Part shown: positions 1 through 7,917 of the stretch, piece by piece
Layout of the letters: every line of letters begins with the position of its first letter
How positions within the stretch are numbered: position 1 is the stretch's first letter
Assembly (NCBI RefSeq): GCF_014694385.1
Contig: NZ_JAAOCA010000043.1
Coordinates: forward strand, 1 to 38,528
Source of the DNA: Pseudomonas typographi
GTDB lineage: Bacteria > Pseudomonadota > Gammaproteobacteria > Pseudomonadales > Pseudomonadaceae
Reading direction: 5' to 3'
Length of the DNA: 38,528 bases
Notes under the pieces: generated by a model
Told to the model about the DNA's origin: nothing
The model's input: only the letters and a program-made list of their open reading frames with translations
The model's database searches: none
Position numbers and translations under genes: made by a program

Positions 1-63
1 GCGGCGTCGGCGTTCCTGGCTGAGCAGCTCGCCACCCTTATCGTTGCTGTTAGTCATAAACAT
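1..63 (-). CDS. Possible start of an IS transposase gene (OrfA-like), cut by window edge
   Basis: On the minus strand an ATG at 63 (or a second ATG at 57) opens a frame that runs off the left edge. It encodes 21 visible residues ending in an acidic/basic stretch and a run of arginines (…LLSQERRRR). From memory this resembles the N-terminus of OrfA proteins of IS3-type insertion sequences in Pseudomonas, where an arginine-rich start precedes a helix-turn-helix. The visible part is too short to prove the family. Its position, reading away from tnsA, fits an insertion sequence whose end lies near 98-116. It could instead be an unrelated small gene. Confidence 0.38.
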   Translation of the reverse strand, partial: MFMTNSNDKGGELLSQERRRR

Positions 64-69
64 ACCCGT

Positions 70-954
70 TTGCCTATCCCTTATCTTAAGGGGGGAACGG
101 TGTCCTGTCTTTCATGGGGCTCGTTCAGCAAGCTCGGTCGCACACTTCATCTGCTATCCATTCCTGAACGGGTCTTCACCCAGCTCGCGTTGTTCAATCC
201 AGCTGTTTTTGAAATCCACGAGCAGAAAATGCTGCACCCGGGGCCACAAGTCCATCCCTTGCACGGACACCCGTTTGCCCTAGGTTTGAGCCTTAGCCCC
301 CTCACAGGCACGCTCGCTATAGCGCAGCAAATAGGGATGGATCACGCAAAGGTAGTGGTAAGGACATCAAGCGGCGGACGCAAATGGTCCGCCTACCCCT
401 ACTTGGGAGATCTCCTGATTTATATCTATGACTTGGGAGGGGCACCCTACGCACTGAATTGGAACATCAAGCTATCTAAGTTTGACTTTATGGAGAAACG
501 ACTTACCTCGGTGAAGTCATTGGCAGCACGTAGAAAAGATCGCGAGTCTGCTGAGTTACGTCTTCACTTGGAAGAACTATATTACTTAAGCGCAAAAATA
601 AGAACATTAAATCTATCGCTCGATGATATTGATCCAATTGTCGTAGCCAATCTTGATCAGATTTTTGGGTTACATGACCGCCCTCTTAATCTTGATCCAC
701 AGCTGCTGGAGGATTTTAGCGAACGCCTGCAAGATGATTTTAAAACCGGTAATCCCCTTGCGCTTGCTGCCATCAACTACGGTAATAAATGGGGACATCG
801 GGACCAATTCATAGCGCGGATATACCAAGATATTTGGAATCGTGTACTCCCAGTGGACCTATTTCAATATATACAGATCGACAAACCACTTGGACGGGTC
901 CGCTGCGAAGTCATTGACCACTATCGGAATTTCTTCTCGGAAACAGCTCAATGA
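70..954 (+). CDS. tnsA: TnsA-like transposon endonuclease, N-terminus probably replaced by IS sequence
   Basis: TnsA is the endonuclease that cuts the 5' ends of Tn7-type elements, working with the TnsB transposase. Counting from a TTG at 70, the endonuclease residues can be seen: E33 (in SIPERVF), D114 (YLGDLLIY) and K134 (NWNIKLS). Their order and the D-to-K spacing fit Tn7 TnsA (E63, D114, K132 from family knowledge). The glutamate lies about 30 residues closer to the N-terminus than in Tn7. The first 15 or so residues appear to be encoded by an adjoining IS end, and no ATG is available. A GTG at 100 behind a G-rich AAGGGGGGAA stretch is an alternative start. The stop overlaps the tnsB start (ATGA), indicating translational coupling. 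Activity of the truncated protein is uncertain. Confidence 0.72.
   Translation: MPIPYLKGGTVSCLSWGSFSKLGRTLHLLSIPERVFTQLALFNPAVFEIHEQKMLHPGPQVHPLHGHPFALGLSLSPLTGTLAIAQQIGMDHAKVVVRTSSGGRKWSAYPYLGDLLIYIYDLGGAPYALNWNIKLSKFDFMEKRLTSVKSLAARRKDRESAELRLHLEELYYLSAKIRTLNLSLDDIDPIVVANLDQIFGLHDRPLNLDPQLLEDFSERLQDDFKTGNPLALAAINYGNKWGHRDQFIARIYQDIWNRVLPVDLFQYIQIDKPLGRVRCEVIDHYRNFFSETAQ
98..116 (-). mobile_element. Putative terminal inverted repeat of the left-edge insertion sequence
   Basis: Read on the minus strand this stretch is TGAAAGACAGGACACCGTT. It starts with TG, as IS3-family ends do, and lies about 35 bases upstream of the putative transposase start. Recognisable TnsA-like coding sequence (GSFSKLGRT) begins immediately on the other side, which is what an insertion boundary would look like. 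The partner end lies outside the window, so neither the inverted-repeat match nor the target duplication can be tested here. Confidence 0.3.
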
Positions 955-2948
955 TGGCTGGATCTCGGCTGATCGCGCCTGATGGGTGCGGCGCGCTGGT
1001 GAAAGAAAAGGAATACCACTTTCTCATCAGCGACGGAATGTCCAACCGTGTCCGTTTGGTCGAATTCGATGAGAGAGGGTCAAATGCTGTCCTGCATACC
1101 TTGCCCCGCCTGCGCTACGAGGCAGCGCTGGAGGCTGGTGAGATAGTAGAGACGGGCAGCCATGATTACCCCCCATGGCTGGGAGCCGCAGGTGGCGTCG
1201 AATCATCCTGGCGCGAAGCTCGCCGTGTTAGTCCTAAGGAGTCTTATGAGGAAAAAGTTGACCGCCGCCTATTGAGTATCGCTGAACTGATTCCCAAGAC
1301 GGCAGAGATACTGGCTTCAGATGATCCAGAGGCCATGATCAATGCTCACGCTAGGGCTTCGAAGCCGAGGCAGCATCCTGCTAGGATCAGGCTATGGTTC
1401 TTCACTTATCTACTATTTGGGCAGACTAAGTGGGCTCTGATGCCGCGCCTGAACAACTGCGGCACTTGGGATAGAAGCGAAAAAACCGATAAAAAACTAG
1501 GTCGCCCTTCTAGCCATGGTCAAAATTTTGGTTATCCAGTAACACCTGACATGCAAGAAAAGATCCTGAAGGGCTTTCTGCTGTGCAGAAGGGTAGACAG
1601 GACCAAGGACGAAATTTACGGAGCTTCACTGCGAAAGGTTTTTGGATGCGGTATTCGTGAAGGCTCAAGCGGGAAAGAGTTCTTCCATCCCAACGGAGAG
1701 CCTTATCCAAGCTCTTCCCAATTCTGGGATTGGGTCAAGAAGCAAACAGATCCGGCAGCCTTGGCGACGGAAATGAAGGGGCCTAGTGCTGCCCGCGCCA
1801 AGTCGGGCGACATCGGAAGCTTTGCACGAATGATTAGTAACCTAAACCAGCGACTGGAGTTTGACGGCTATTATCCAAGCGAGAAAATTTCTGGCATTAT
1901 CGAGGGCGCCCCCTTGGATTCATTTTGCGTTGTAAGGGCAATATGCGCGCTTTCAGGAGCAGTTGTTGGTATCGGATTCGCCAGAGGTAGGGAAAGCCTA
2001 GAGACGTACCGAATGGCTTTATTTTGTATAGCAGTCGGTAAGGTCAAATACTGTGAGCTGTTTGGAATAACAATCAAGCCTGATGAATGGCCATGTGAGG
2101 GGCTCTCAAGCCAGATGGTATTTGATAGGGGTCCCGCGGCGCATATGGATGTCGCTAATGCAAAAGCATGGCTTGGCCGTCTAGAGCTGACACCTACCCA
2201 TTCTGGTCAATCGAAAGCTTCGGTTGAATCATCCCACCCAAGGGATAAACAATTTAAAGACCAAGCGGTGCACGTTCATAGCGGTCTTAATATGGTTGAA
2301 ATGGCTCGCAGAGAAATCCGTCGGGTGATAAAGGATAACGAGAAGTGCGATGCAAGCGAGCGAATGGATGGAGACATGTGGCTAGAAGGTTTTTCACCAT
2401 CCCGTTTGAATATTTGGAAATATCATGACCAACTAGGCCGAAATCATGGCATCAAGATGCCATTTGATGAAGCAGTTAGGGAATTCTTGACTCCGATGCC
2501 TGCAGTGATCCGCAAAAATGGCGTTTATTTTTTCGGAAGCAAATACAACTCGAAGTCACTAATTGACACAGACGTATTCGACCGCGTTGCGCGTAACGGT
2601 GTGATTAATGTGATGGCGTACAGTATGATAATGTGTGTTCGTCACATATGGATTGAAGTCGAGGGACGACTTCATGAGTTGAGCTTTGTTTACACGGCAA
2701 GTACAAGGCCGGGTAGCAGCGACATATCACTGGAGGATCTCCAGCTGGTCGACAAATCCCGACTCCAAGCCCAGGGGAAACATCGACATCAGAAAGTTGC
2801 AATTGAACAGTATCACTATCTTGAGCATGAGAATGATACAGGTAAAAATTGGCATGCCGGCGTTCGGAAGCTGGGAGTTCCGGCCATGGGTTCGGGGGCG
2901 CAGCGAGACTTAGAAGATCAAAGACGACTGATAGGTGTAAAATCATGA
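951..2948 (+). CDS. tnsB: TnsB-like DDE transposase
   Basis: This is the DDE/RNase H-fold transposase subunit that binds the transposon ends and joins the 3' ends to target DNA. It has 665 residues, close to the 700 or so of Tn7 TnsB. The catalytic triad can be read as D315 (LEFDGYYP), D392 (MVFDRGPAAH) and E426 (SKASVESSHP). The 34-residue step between the last two matches the D-35-E spacing of this family, so the active site looks intact. An upstream helix-turn-helix type DNA-binding region (roughly residues 100-240) and a C-terminal beta-barrel/TnsC-interaction region (after about 500) are expected from the family. The gene starts within the tnsA stop (ATGA) and ends within the tnsC start (ATGA), giving one tightly coupled tnsABC unit. 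Confidence 0.85.
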   Translation: MMAGSRLIAPDGCGALVKEKEYHFLISDGMSNRVRLVEFDERGSNAVLHTLPRLRYEAALEAGEIVETGSHDYPPWLGAAGGVESSWREARRVSPKESYEEKVDRRLLSIAELIPKTAEILASDDPEAMINAHARASKPRQHPARIRLWFFTYLLFGQTKWALMPRLNNCGTWDRSEKTDKKLGRPSSHGQNFGYPVTPDMQEKILKGFLLCRRVDRTKDEIYGASLRKVFGCGIREGSSGKEFFHPNGEPYPSSSQFWDWVKKQTDPAALATEMKGPSAARAKSGDIGSFARMISNLNQRLEFDGYYPSEKISGIIEGAPLDSFCVVRAICALSGAVVGIGFARGRESLETYRMALFCIAVGKVKYCELFGITIKPDEWPCEGLSSQMVFDRGPAAHMDVANAKAWLGRLELTPTHSGQSKASVESSHPRDKQFKDQAVHVHSGLNMVEMARREIRRVIKDNEKCDASERMDGDMWLEGFSPSRLNIWKYHDQLGRNHGIKMPFDEAVREFLTPMPAVIRKNGVYFFGSKYNSKSLIDTDVFDRVARNGVINVMAYSMIMCVRHIWIEVEGRLHELSFVYTASTRPGSSDISLEDLQLVDKSRLQAQGKHRHQKVAIEQYHYLEHENDTGKNWHAGVRKLGVPAMGSGAQRDLEDQRRLIGVKS

Positions 2949-4258
2949 TCGAGAAAATTCGGACACGATTCGACGGGTTGGTTGACATTGAGCACATTCG
3001 CAAAACAGTAACATCTCGCCCAGACCCCATCCACGACATTGATCAATTGCCCACGATGCTGGCGGCACATCTCTTAGAACAAAATCTGAAGCAGATTTTC
3101 ATACCAAACGATTTCAGCTTGGAATTTGTTTCAGAGATGGTGGGTAAAGCAGCAGTACACTCAGCGATGCGTTCTGAAACACAACAGATTTTCATCAAAG
3201 GGTGGTACTACCCCACCCCAATTGAAACTTTTCCTATCTGCTTGACTGGCTTGGCTGGTGTGGGTAAATCGGCAACGGTAGAAGCGTTACTCCGCATGAT
3301 GCCTGGCCCCACCGAAATTGATATTGATCATTGTATGACACCTCATACGACATATTCTCACTGGTATGCCAGCGCAAGGGGCAAAGCATCTGGCAAACAG
3401 TTACTTGCAGATTTTCTTGGAATAGAGGCGACTAGTCGGCTGAATGCTTCAGTCCTCAAATCGCGAGCGCAGCAGCATGCAAACAAGCTCGGGGTTTCGC
3501 TAGCAGTGCTTGAAGAGATGCAGCATCTGACACCAGGGAAAGGGGTAGCCTTGACGACCGACATACTGTTAACTATGTCTAGTCTCGGATTGCCCATGGT
3601 GTATGTATCGAACTTTAGTTTGGGACATAAACTAATCAAGCGCAACCAAGAAGATACGCAACGCTTGGTAGCGGAGCCTAGGATCATATTTCCGGACGCC
3701 CCAGAGTCAAAAGATTGGGCATTTTTCATTGACGAATGTATCGCTGCAAGTGGTGGGCGAATCCGGGCGAAACCTTCAGATTTTTCTCACGAAATATATC
3801 GCGGCTGCTTCGGAATTAAGCGATCCGCCATTCACCTTATCAAACAGTCTTACATTCAAGCCCGCACTTCTAATCGTACATGGATTGAGATTGAAGATGT
3901 CCATCAAGCGTATATCTCAAGCGCTTACTATGCAAACCGGATAGACGTTGAAGAGCTAGAGCGTATTGCAATTCAGAAAAAATCGAAGCGAGAAGATCTT
4001 GTATGTCCCTTCGGCACGCCCATGCGGTCCAATGTGGTGCAATTCGTGCGGAAGGAGCGGGATAACCGCGTCGCGCGTGCGGCATTCGAGGGTGCGCTGA
4101 CGGCTCCTGAGCGAGAAGCACACAAGAGTCTGAAGGTGGGTACCGATATGAAAGATCAAGCGCCTAAGCGCTCTAAGCGACCTTCCTTAGGAAAGCCAAC
4201 AAATGATGATTTGATGAATGCGTTCAGCGATTTTTTTGATGACAAAGATAATATTTAG
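2945..4258 (+). CDS. tnsC: TnsC-like AAA+ ATPase, transposition regulator
   Basis: TnsC is the AAA+ ATPase that links target-site selection by TniQ/TnsD to the TnsAB transposase. The ATG at 2945 overlaps the tnsB stop (ATGA) and gives 437 residues; a longer in-frame extension inside tnsB was rejected. Walker A is seen at residues 102-109 (GLAGVGKS). A Walker-B-like strand lies at about 185-192 (SLAVLEEM), with Glu-Glu instead of the usual Asp-Glu. A sensor-1-like strand VYVSNFSL follows. The lysine-rich C-terminal tail (about 400-437) may contact TnsA/TnsB or DNA. The gene ends 7 bases from the convergent tniQ stop. Assignment to the TnsC/TniB group rests on context and the P-loop. Confidence 0.85.
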   Translation: MIEKIRTRFDGLVDIEHIRKTVTSRPDPIHDIDQLPTMLAAHLLEQNLKQIFIPNDFSLEFVSEMVGKAAVHSAMRSETQQIFIKGWYYPTPIETFPICLTGLAGVGKSATVEALLRMMPGPTEIDIDHCMTPHTTYSHWYASARGKASGKQLLADFLGIEATSRLNASVLKSRAQQHANKLGVSLAVLEEMQHLTPGKGVALTTDILLTMSSLGLPMVYVSNFSLGHKLIKRNQEDTQRLVAEPRIIFPDAPESKDWAFFIDECIAASGGRIRAKPSDFSHEIYRGCFGIKRSAIHLIKQSYIQARTSNRTWIEIEDVHQAYISSAYYANRIDVEELERIAIQKKSKREDLVCPFGTPMRSNVVQFVRKERDNRVARAAFEGALTAPEREAHKSLKVGTDMKDQAPKRSKRPSLGKPTNDDLMNAFSDFFDDKDNI

Positions 4259-4265
4259 TGAGTAC

Positions 4266-5147
4266 TCAATGTTTGACATGCATAAGGTCATCTACGTTCC
4301 GCACCGGCCCGTCAACCGCACGCACGCTATCCAGCAAGCCTGCAAAGCTGCCATACACAATTGCAATCACATAGATGATGCACTCGCTATATTTGAAGTC
4401 TGGTCGATACTCGTAGCTTGCTTCGCCTATTCTCTTAGATGTATTGAGTCGATGCTTTAATGCTTTTATTTTGGTTTCCGAAATAATTCCAAGGTCTGAC
4501 AATTTTTTAACTTCACCACTAATATGCGCTATAACAAATTCCAGATCAACTGTGAATTTAGACTCGCCAATCTCAGTGAATATCTCGGAAAGCGCTAGCT
4601 GCCAGCCATCATAATTTAATTTCGATTCACACTGGTGAATATAGTACCCGTTACATCCTTTCCATAGCAGATCATGACCATATGCGTAGCCATGAACGCT
4701 GATATCCTTAGCACATATAGGGCACTTTCTTAGTAAGGGTGTGTTGTGCTTCGAACATACTTTCACGTATCTATGGTCACGCCTCCAATAGGGGAAGCCA
4801 AGCTGGGCGATATCGTCTTTCACACATTGGATGCAGATCCCCGGAAGTTGATGCTCCGTGATGAACCGCACCGTAGCTGACTGACAATCCGATCGGGTGT
4901 AGCTTTTTTGATTTGAACTAAGGAAAACCGCCACTTGCGAGTAGCTTGTGTGGTCGTGGAGCAGACGATTGAAACCGTACGTGTCGCCCCTTCCCAGTAC
5001 CTCAGCGATGGATTGAATGCTGGATCCCCGCATATAGTACGTGGAGATTTGTCTGAACCTGATTGATTCCGGTGATTGAGGGTCCAGGAAGAAATGTCTT
5101 TCTAAAAATGAGCGTAGGCATTCGTGCGGTTGGATGGTTAAGAGCAA
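4266..5147 (-). CDS. tniQ: TniQ/TnsD-family target-site selector, short form
   Basis: TniQ-family proteins bring the transposition machinery to its target; in Tn7 the long form TnsD binds the 3' end of glmS. This protein has about 293 residues. The N-terminal TniQ domain has the family zinc-binding pattern: C105-x2-C108, then GFPYWRRDHRY, then C131-x2-H134 and C142-x2-C145. TnsD of Tn7 is roughly 500 residues, so most of the C-terminal DNA-reading part is missing or very short. No ATG exists in the frame before an upstream stop near 5171; the TTG at 5145-5147 gives the typical TniQ opening (LLTIQPHECLRSFLERH). The gene is AT-richer than the core and is transcribed from the glmS-proximal end inward, convergent with tnsC. 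Confidence 0.82.
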   Translation of the reverse strand: MLLTIQPHECLRSFLERHFFLDPQSPESIRFRQISTYYMRGSSIQSIAEVLGRGDTYGFNRLLHDHTSYSQVAVFLSSNQKSYTRSDCQSATVRFITEHQLPGICIQCVKDDIAQLGFPYWRRDHRYVKVCSKHNTPLLRKCPICAKDISVHGYAYGHDLLWKGCNGYYIHQCESKLNYDGWQLALSEIFTEIGESKFTVDLEFVIAHISGEVKKLSDLGIISETKIKALKHRLNTSKRIGEASYEYRPDFKYSECIIYVIAIVYGSFAGLLDSVRAVDGPVRNVDDLMHVKH

Positions 5148-5199
5148 AGGGGAGCACCTATGACTTCTTCAAGGCCCGGAGAACCGGAATGACGCAGAC

Positions 5200-5227
5200 C
5201 GCTTGGGCGCCCTAAGGGCTCCAAGCG
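5200..5227. repeat. Imperfect inverted repeat inside the transposon end
   Basis: Arms CGCTTGG (5200-5206) and CCAAGCG (5221-5227) enclose a second pair, GCCC (5209-5212) and GGGC (5216-5219), with a small asymmetric bulge. On the plus strand it is followed after six bases by a run of T, so it could act as a weak terminator. On the minus strand no T-run follows. It lies between the tniQ start and the TnsB-site repeats. It may limit read-through across the transposon end or be incidental. Confidence 0.4.
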
Positions 5228-5266
5228 AGACAGTTTTTAATATTTAGAGACAGACTTTAATCTTTA
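5227..5266 (-). repeat. Two tandem 20-bp repeats, probable TnsB-binding sites of the transposon end
   Basis: On the plus strand the copies are GAGACAGTTTTTAATATTTA (5227-5246) and GAGACAGACTTTAATCTTTA (5247-5266), identical at 17 of 20 positions and directly adjacent. On the minus strand they read TAAA(G/T)ATTAAA…CTGTCTC, which resembles the TAAAGTCTTAAACTG core I remember from TnsB-binding sites in Tn7 ends. Tn7 right ends also carry direct sites at about 20-bp pitch. No further copy is visible between 5148 and 5226. Confidence 0.72.
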
Positions 5267-5294
5267 CGATCAGCACCGAGCTGCCGCCTATAAC
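5266..5294 (-). mobile_element. attTn7 insertion point and terminus of the Tn7-like element
   Basis: The glmS stop codon is at 5295-5297. Reading downstream of glmS, the first TnsB-like repeat starts 29 bases after the stop. A candidate transposon tip beginning TGCTGATCG or TGATCG lies 20-23 bases after the stop (5275 or 5272). This is essentially the distance at which Tn7 inserts, about 25 bp past glmS in Pseudomonas. The exact tip and the 5-bp target duplication cannot be confirmed because the other end is outside the window. The glmS coding sequence is intact, as expected for this harmless site. Confidence 0.65.
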
Positions 5295-7130
5295 CTACTC
5301 CACCGTCACCGACTTAGCGAGATTGCGCGGCTGGTCCACGTCGGTGCCCTTGAGCACCGCCACGTAATACGACAGCAACTGCAGGGGCACGGTATACAGT
5401 ATGGGCGCGAGCGCATCATGGATATGCGGCATCGATACAACCGTGGTGCCTTCTCCATTGCTGAGCTGTGCCTGGGCATCGGCGAACACCACCAGTTCGC
5501 CGCCCCGCGCACGCACTTCTTGCAGGTTCGATTTCAGCTTTTCAAGCAGCGCGTTGTTAGGTGCCACCGTGACCACCGGCATGTCGGCGTCCACCAGCGC
5601 CAAGGGACCATGCTTGAGTTCCCCGGCGGGGTAGGCTTCGGCATGGATGTAGGAGATTTCCTTGAGTTTCAGGGCGCCTTCCATGGCCACCGGGAACTGC
5701 GCGCCGCGCCCCAGGAACAGAGTGTGGTGTTTCTCGGCGAACAACTGGGCAACTTGCTCGACCGTGGTATCCATGGCCAACGCCTCGCCCAGGCGCACCG
5801 GCAAGCGGCGCAGTTCAGCGACCAATTCGGCCTCCAGGCCCGCCTGCAGTGTGCCGCGCACCTGGCCTATGGCCAGCGTTAACAGCATCAGCGCCACCAG
5901 TTGCGTGGTGAAAGCCTTGGTCGATGCGACGCCGATTTCGGGCCCGGCCAGGGTCAACAGGGTAAGGTCAGACTCCCGCACCAGCGAGCTGATGCCCACA
6001 TTGCAAATCGCCAAACTGCCCAGATACCCCAGCGCCTTGGCATTGCGCAGCGCCGCCAAGGTGTCGGCGGTTTCGCCGGACTGTGAAATGGTCACGAACA
6101 ACGTATCAGGCTGCACCACCACCTTGCGGTAACGAAACTCCGAGGCGACTTCCACCTGGCAGGGGATCCCCGCCAAGCCCTCAAGCCAATACCGGGCGAC
6201 CATCCCGGCATGGTAACTGGTACCGCAGGCCACGATCTGAACATTGCGCACACGGCCAAACAGCTGCGCCGCTTGGGGGCCGAACGAGGGCACCAGCACC
6301 TGCTGCTGGCCCAGGCGGCCCTCCAGCGTGCGCTGCACCACCGCCGGTTGTTCGTGGATTTCCTTGAGCATGAAGTGGCGATACTCACCCTTGTCGGCGG
6401 CCTCCGCACCTTCGTGATAGCGCACCACTTCGCGCTGCACTGGCTGCCCTTCGTGGTTCCATAATTGAACGGTGTCCCGGGTGATTTCGGCGATGTCACC
6501 TTCTTCCAGGTACATGAAGCGGTCGGTCACCTGGCGCAGCGCCAACTGGTCGGAAGCGACGAAGTTCTCGCCCAGCCCCAGGCCCACCACCAGTGGGCTT
6601 CCGCTGCGCGCCGCCACCAGGCGGTCGGGTTGGCCCAGGTAAATGGCAGCCAGCCCATACGCGCCCTGTAGCTGCCTTACCGTGGCCTTGAGCGCGGCGG
6701 TGAGTTCACCCTGCTCCTGCAACTTGTAGTGCAACAAGTGGGCAATCACTTCGGTATCGGTTTGCGAAGCAAATGCGTAACCCAGGCCCTGTAATTCCTT
6801 GCGCAGGGCCTCATGGTTTTCGATGATGCCGTTGTGCACCACTGCGACTTCGCCTCGGGAAAAGTGCGGGTGGGCATTGGCTTCGGTGGGTGCGCCATGG
6901 GTAGCCCAACGTGTGTGGGCAATCCCCAGTTGGCCGATGAGCGGCTGCTGGATGAGCGATTCAGCGAGTTCGCTCACCTTGCCCGTGCTTCGCCGGCGTA
7001 GCAATTGGCCGTCACGGCTGATCAGCGCCACACCGGCGCTGTCGTACCCTCGATATTCCAGGCGCTTGAGCCCTTCGACCAATACCGCTGCAACGTTACG
7101 CTCGGCGACACCGCCCACGATTCCACACAT
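5295..7130 (-). CDS. glmS: Glutamine-fructose-6-phosphate aminotransferase (isomerizing)
   Basis: GlmS makes glucosamine-6-phosphate from fructose-6-phosphate and glutamine, the first step toward UDP-GlcNAc for cell wall and LPS. It is a cytosolic protein of 611 residues, the usual length. It begins MCGIVGG, so Cys2 becomes the N-terminal catalytic nucleophile of the glutaminase domain (about 2-225). Two SIS sugar-isomerase domains follow (roughly 290-425 and 460-600), and the C-terminal tail PRNLAKSVTVE is conserved. The AGGAG ribosome site lies inside the end of glmR, and only three bases separate that stop from this ATG, so the two genes are co-transcribed. Its 3' end is the recognition region of attTn7, and a Tn7-like element lies directly downstream. 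Confidence 0.98.
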   Translation of the reverse strand: MCGIVGGVAERNVAAVLVEGLKRLEYRGYDSAGVALISRDGQLLRRRSTGKVSELAESLIQQPLIGQLGIAHTRWATHGAPTEANAHPHFSRGEVAVVHNGIIENHEALRKELQGLGYAFASQTDTEVIAHLLHYKLQEQGELTAALKATVRQLQGAYGLAAIYLGQPDRLVAARSGSPLVVGLGLGENFVASDQLALRQVTDRFMYLEEGDIAEITRDTVQLWNHEGQPVQREVVRYHEGAEAADKGEYRHFMLKEIHEQPAVVQRTLEGRLGQQQVLVPSFGPQAAQLFGRVRNVQIVACGTSYHAGMVARYWLEGLAGIPCQVEVASEFRYRKVVVQPDTLFVTISQSGETADTLAALRNAKALGYLGSLAICNVGISSLVRESDLTLLTLAGPEIGVASTKAFTTQLVALMLLTLAIGQVRGTLQAGLEAELVAELRRLPVRLGEALAMDTTVEQVAQLFAEKHHTLFLGRGAQFPVAMEGALKLKEISYIHAEAYPAGELKHGPLALVDADMPVVTVAPNNALLEKLKSNLQEVRARGGELVVFADAQAQLSNGEGTTVVSMPHIHDALAPILYTVPLQLLSYYVAVLKGTDVDQPRNLAKSVTVE

Positions 7131-7133
7131 GGT

Positions 7134-7910
7134 TCACTTCTCCTGAGGGGTTTCGGCGCACACCAGCGTGATGCCCAGCGCCTGAATCTGATCGCGCGCC
7201 TGCGGCGACAGGCGATCATCTGTGATCAATACATGGACGCTGCTCCATGGCAGTTCCACATTCGGGATTTTCCGGCCGACCTTGTCGGCCTCGGCCAGCA
7301 CGATGACTTCGCGGGCCACTTCAGCCATCACCCGCGAGAGGCCGAGCAATTCGTTGAACGTGGTGGTGCCCCGCGCCAGGTCGATGCCGTCGGCGCCGAT
7401 GTAGAGCTGATCGAAATCGTAAGAACGCAACACCTGTTCGGCCACTTGGCCCTGGAACGATTCGGAATGGGGGTCCCACGTGCCGCCGGTCATCAACAGC
7501 ACCGGCTCGTGCTCCAGTTCGCCCAGCGCGGTGGCCACCTGCAACGAATTGGTCATCACCACCAAGCCAGGCTGGCGGCCCAATTGGGGGATCATCGCGG
7601 CCGTGGTGCTACCGCTGTCGATGATGATCCGCGCATGCTCGCGGATGCGCGCCACCGCAGCCCGGGCGATGGCTTGCTTGTACACCGAAACCTTGCTCGG
7701 TACATCCTCGATCAATTCACGCGGCACCGGCACCGCGCCGCCATACCGGCGCAGTAGCAGGCCATGGCTCTCAAGCGCCGCCAGGTCTTTGCGAATGGTG
7801 ACCTCGGAGGTTTGGAACGCCTTGGCCAACTCGTCGACGCTCACCTCGCCCGTGTCGGCAAGGCGCTCGATGATGTTATGGCGACGTTGCGCTGTATTGC
7901 GTTTCGACAT
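7134..7910 (-). CDS. glmR: DeoR-family transcriptional regulator of glmS
   Basis: This is a 258-residue DeoR-family repressor. Its N-terminal winged helix-turn-helix (about 6-60) carries the family signature VTIRKDLAALESHG, followed by a sugar-phosphate-binding DeoRC domain. It lies directly upstream of glmS (3-base gap) and downstream of glmU, the position of the regulator named GlmR in P. aeruginosa; the name here rests on that context. It probably senses an amino-sugar phosphate and controls its own promoter and glmS. A near-palindrome TTTCGATTCGAAA lies 8 bases before its start codon and is a likely autoregulatory site. The ribosome site is weak. Confidence 0.88.
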   Translation of the reverse strand: MSKRNTAQRRHNIIERLADTGEVSVDELAKAFQTSEVTIRKDLAALESHGLLLRRYGGAVPVPRELIEDVPSKVSVYKQAIARAAVARIREHARIIIDSGSTTAAMIPQLGRQPGLVVMTNSLQVATALGELEHEPVLLMTGGTWDPHSESFQGQVAEQVLRSYDFDQLYIGADGIDLARGTTTFNELLGLSRVMAEVAREVIVLAEADKVGRKIPNVELPWSSVHVLITDDRLSPQARDQIQALGITLVCAETPQEK

Positions 7911-7917
7911 CTATAAG

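Noticed and set aside
2849..2944. Upstream extension of the tnsC frame inside tnsB
   Set aside because: The ATGA overlap at 2945 repeats the tnsA-tnsB junction and gives a natural start. The 32 extra residues overlap tnsB coding sequence and look random.
5227..5266. Tandem repeats considered as a CRISPR array
   Set aside because: Only two directly adjacent 20-bp copies without spacers, AT-rich and at a transposon end. TnsB-binding sites explain them better. No cas gene is visible.
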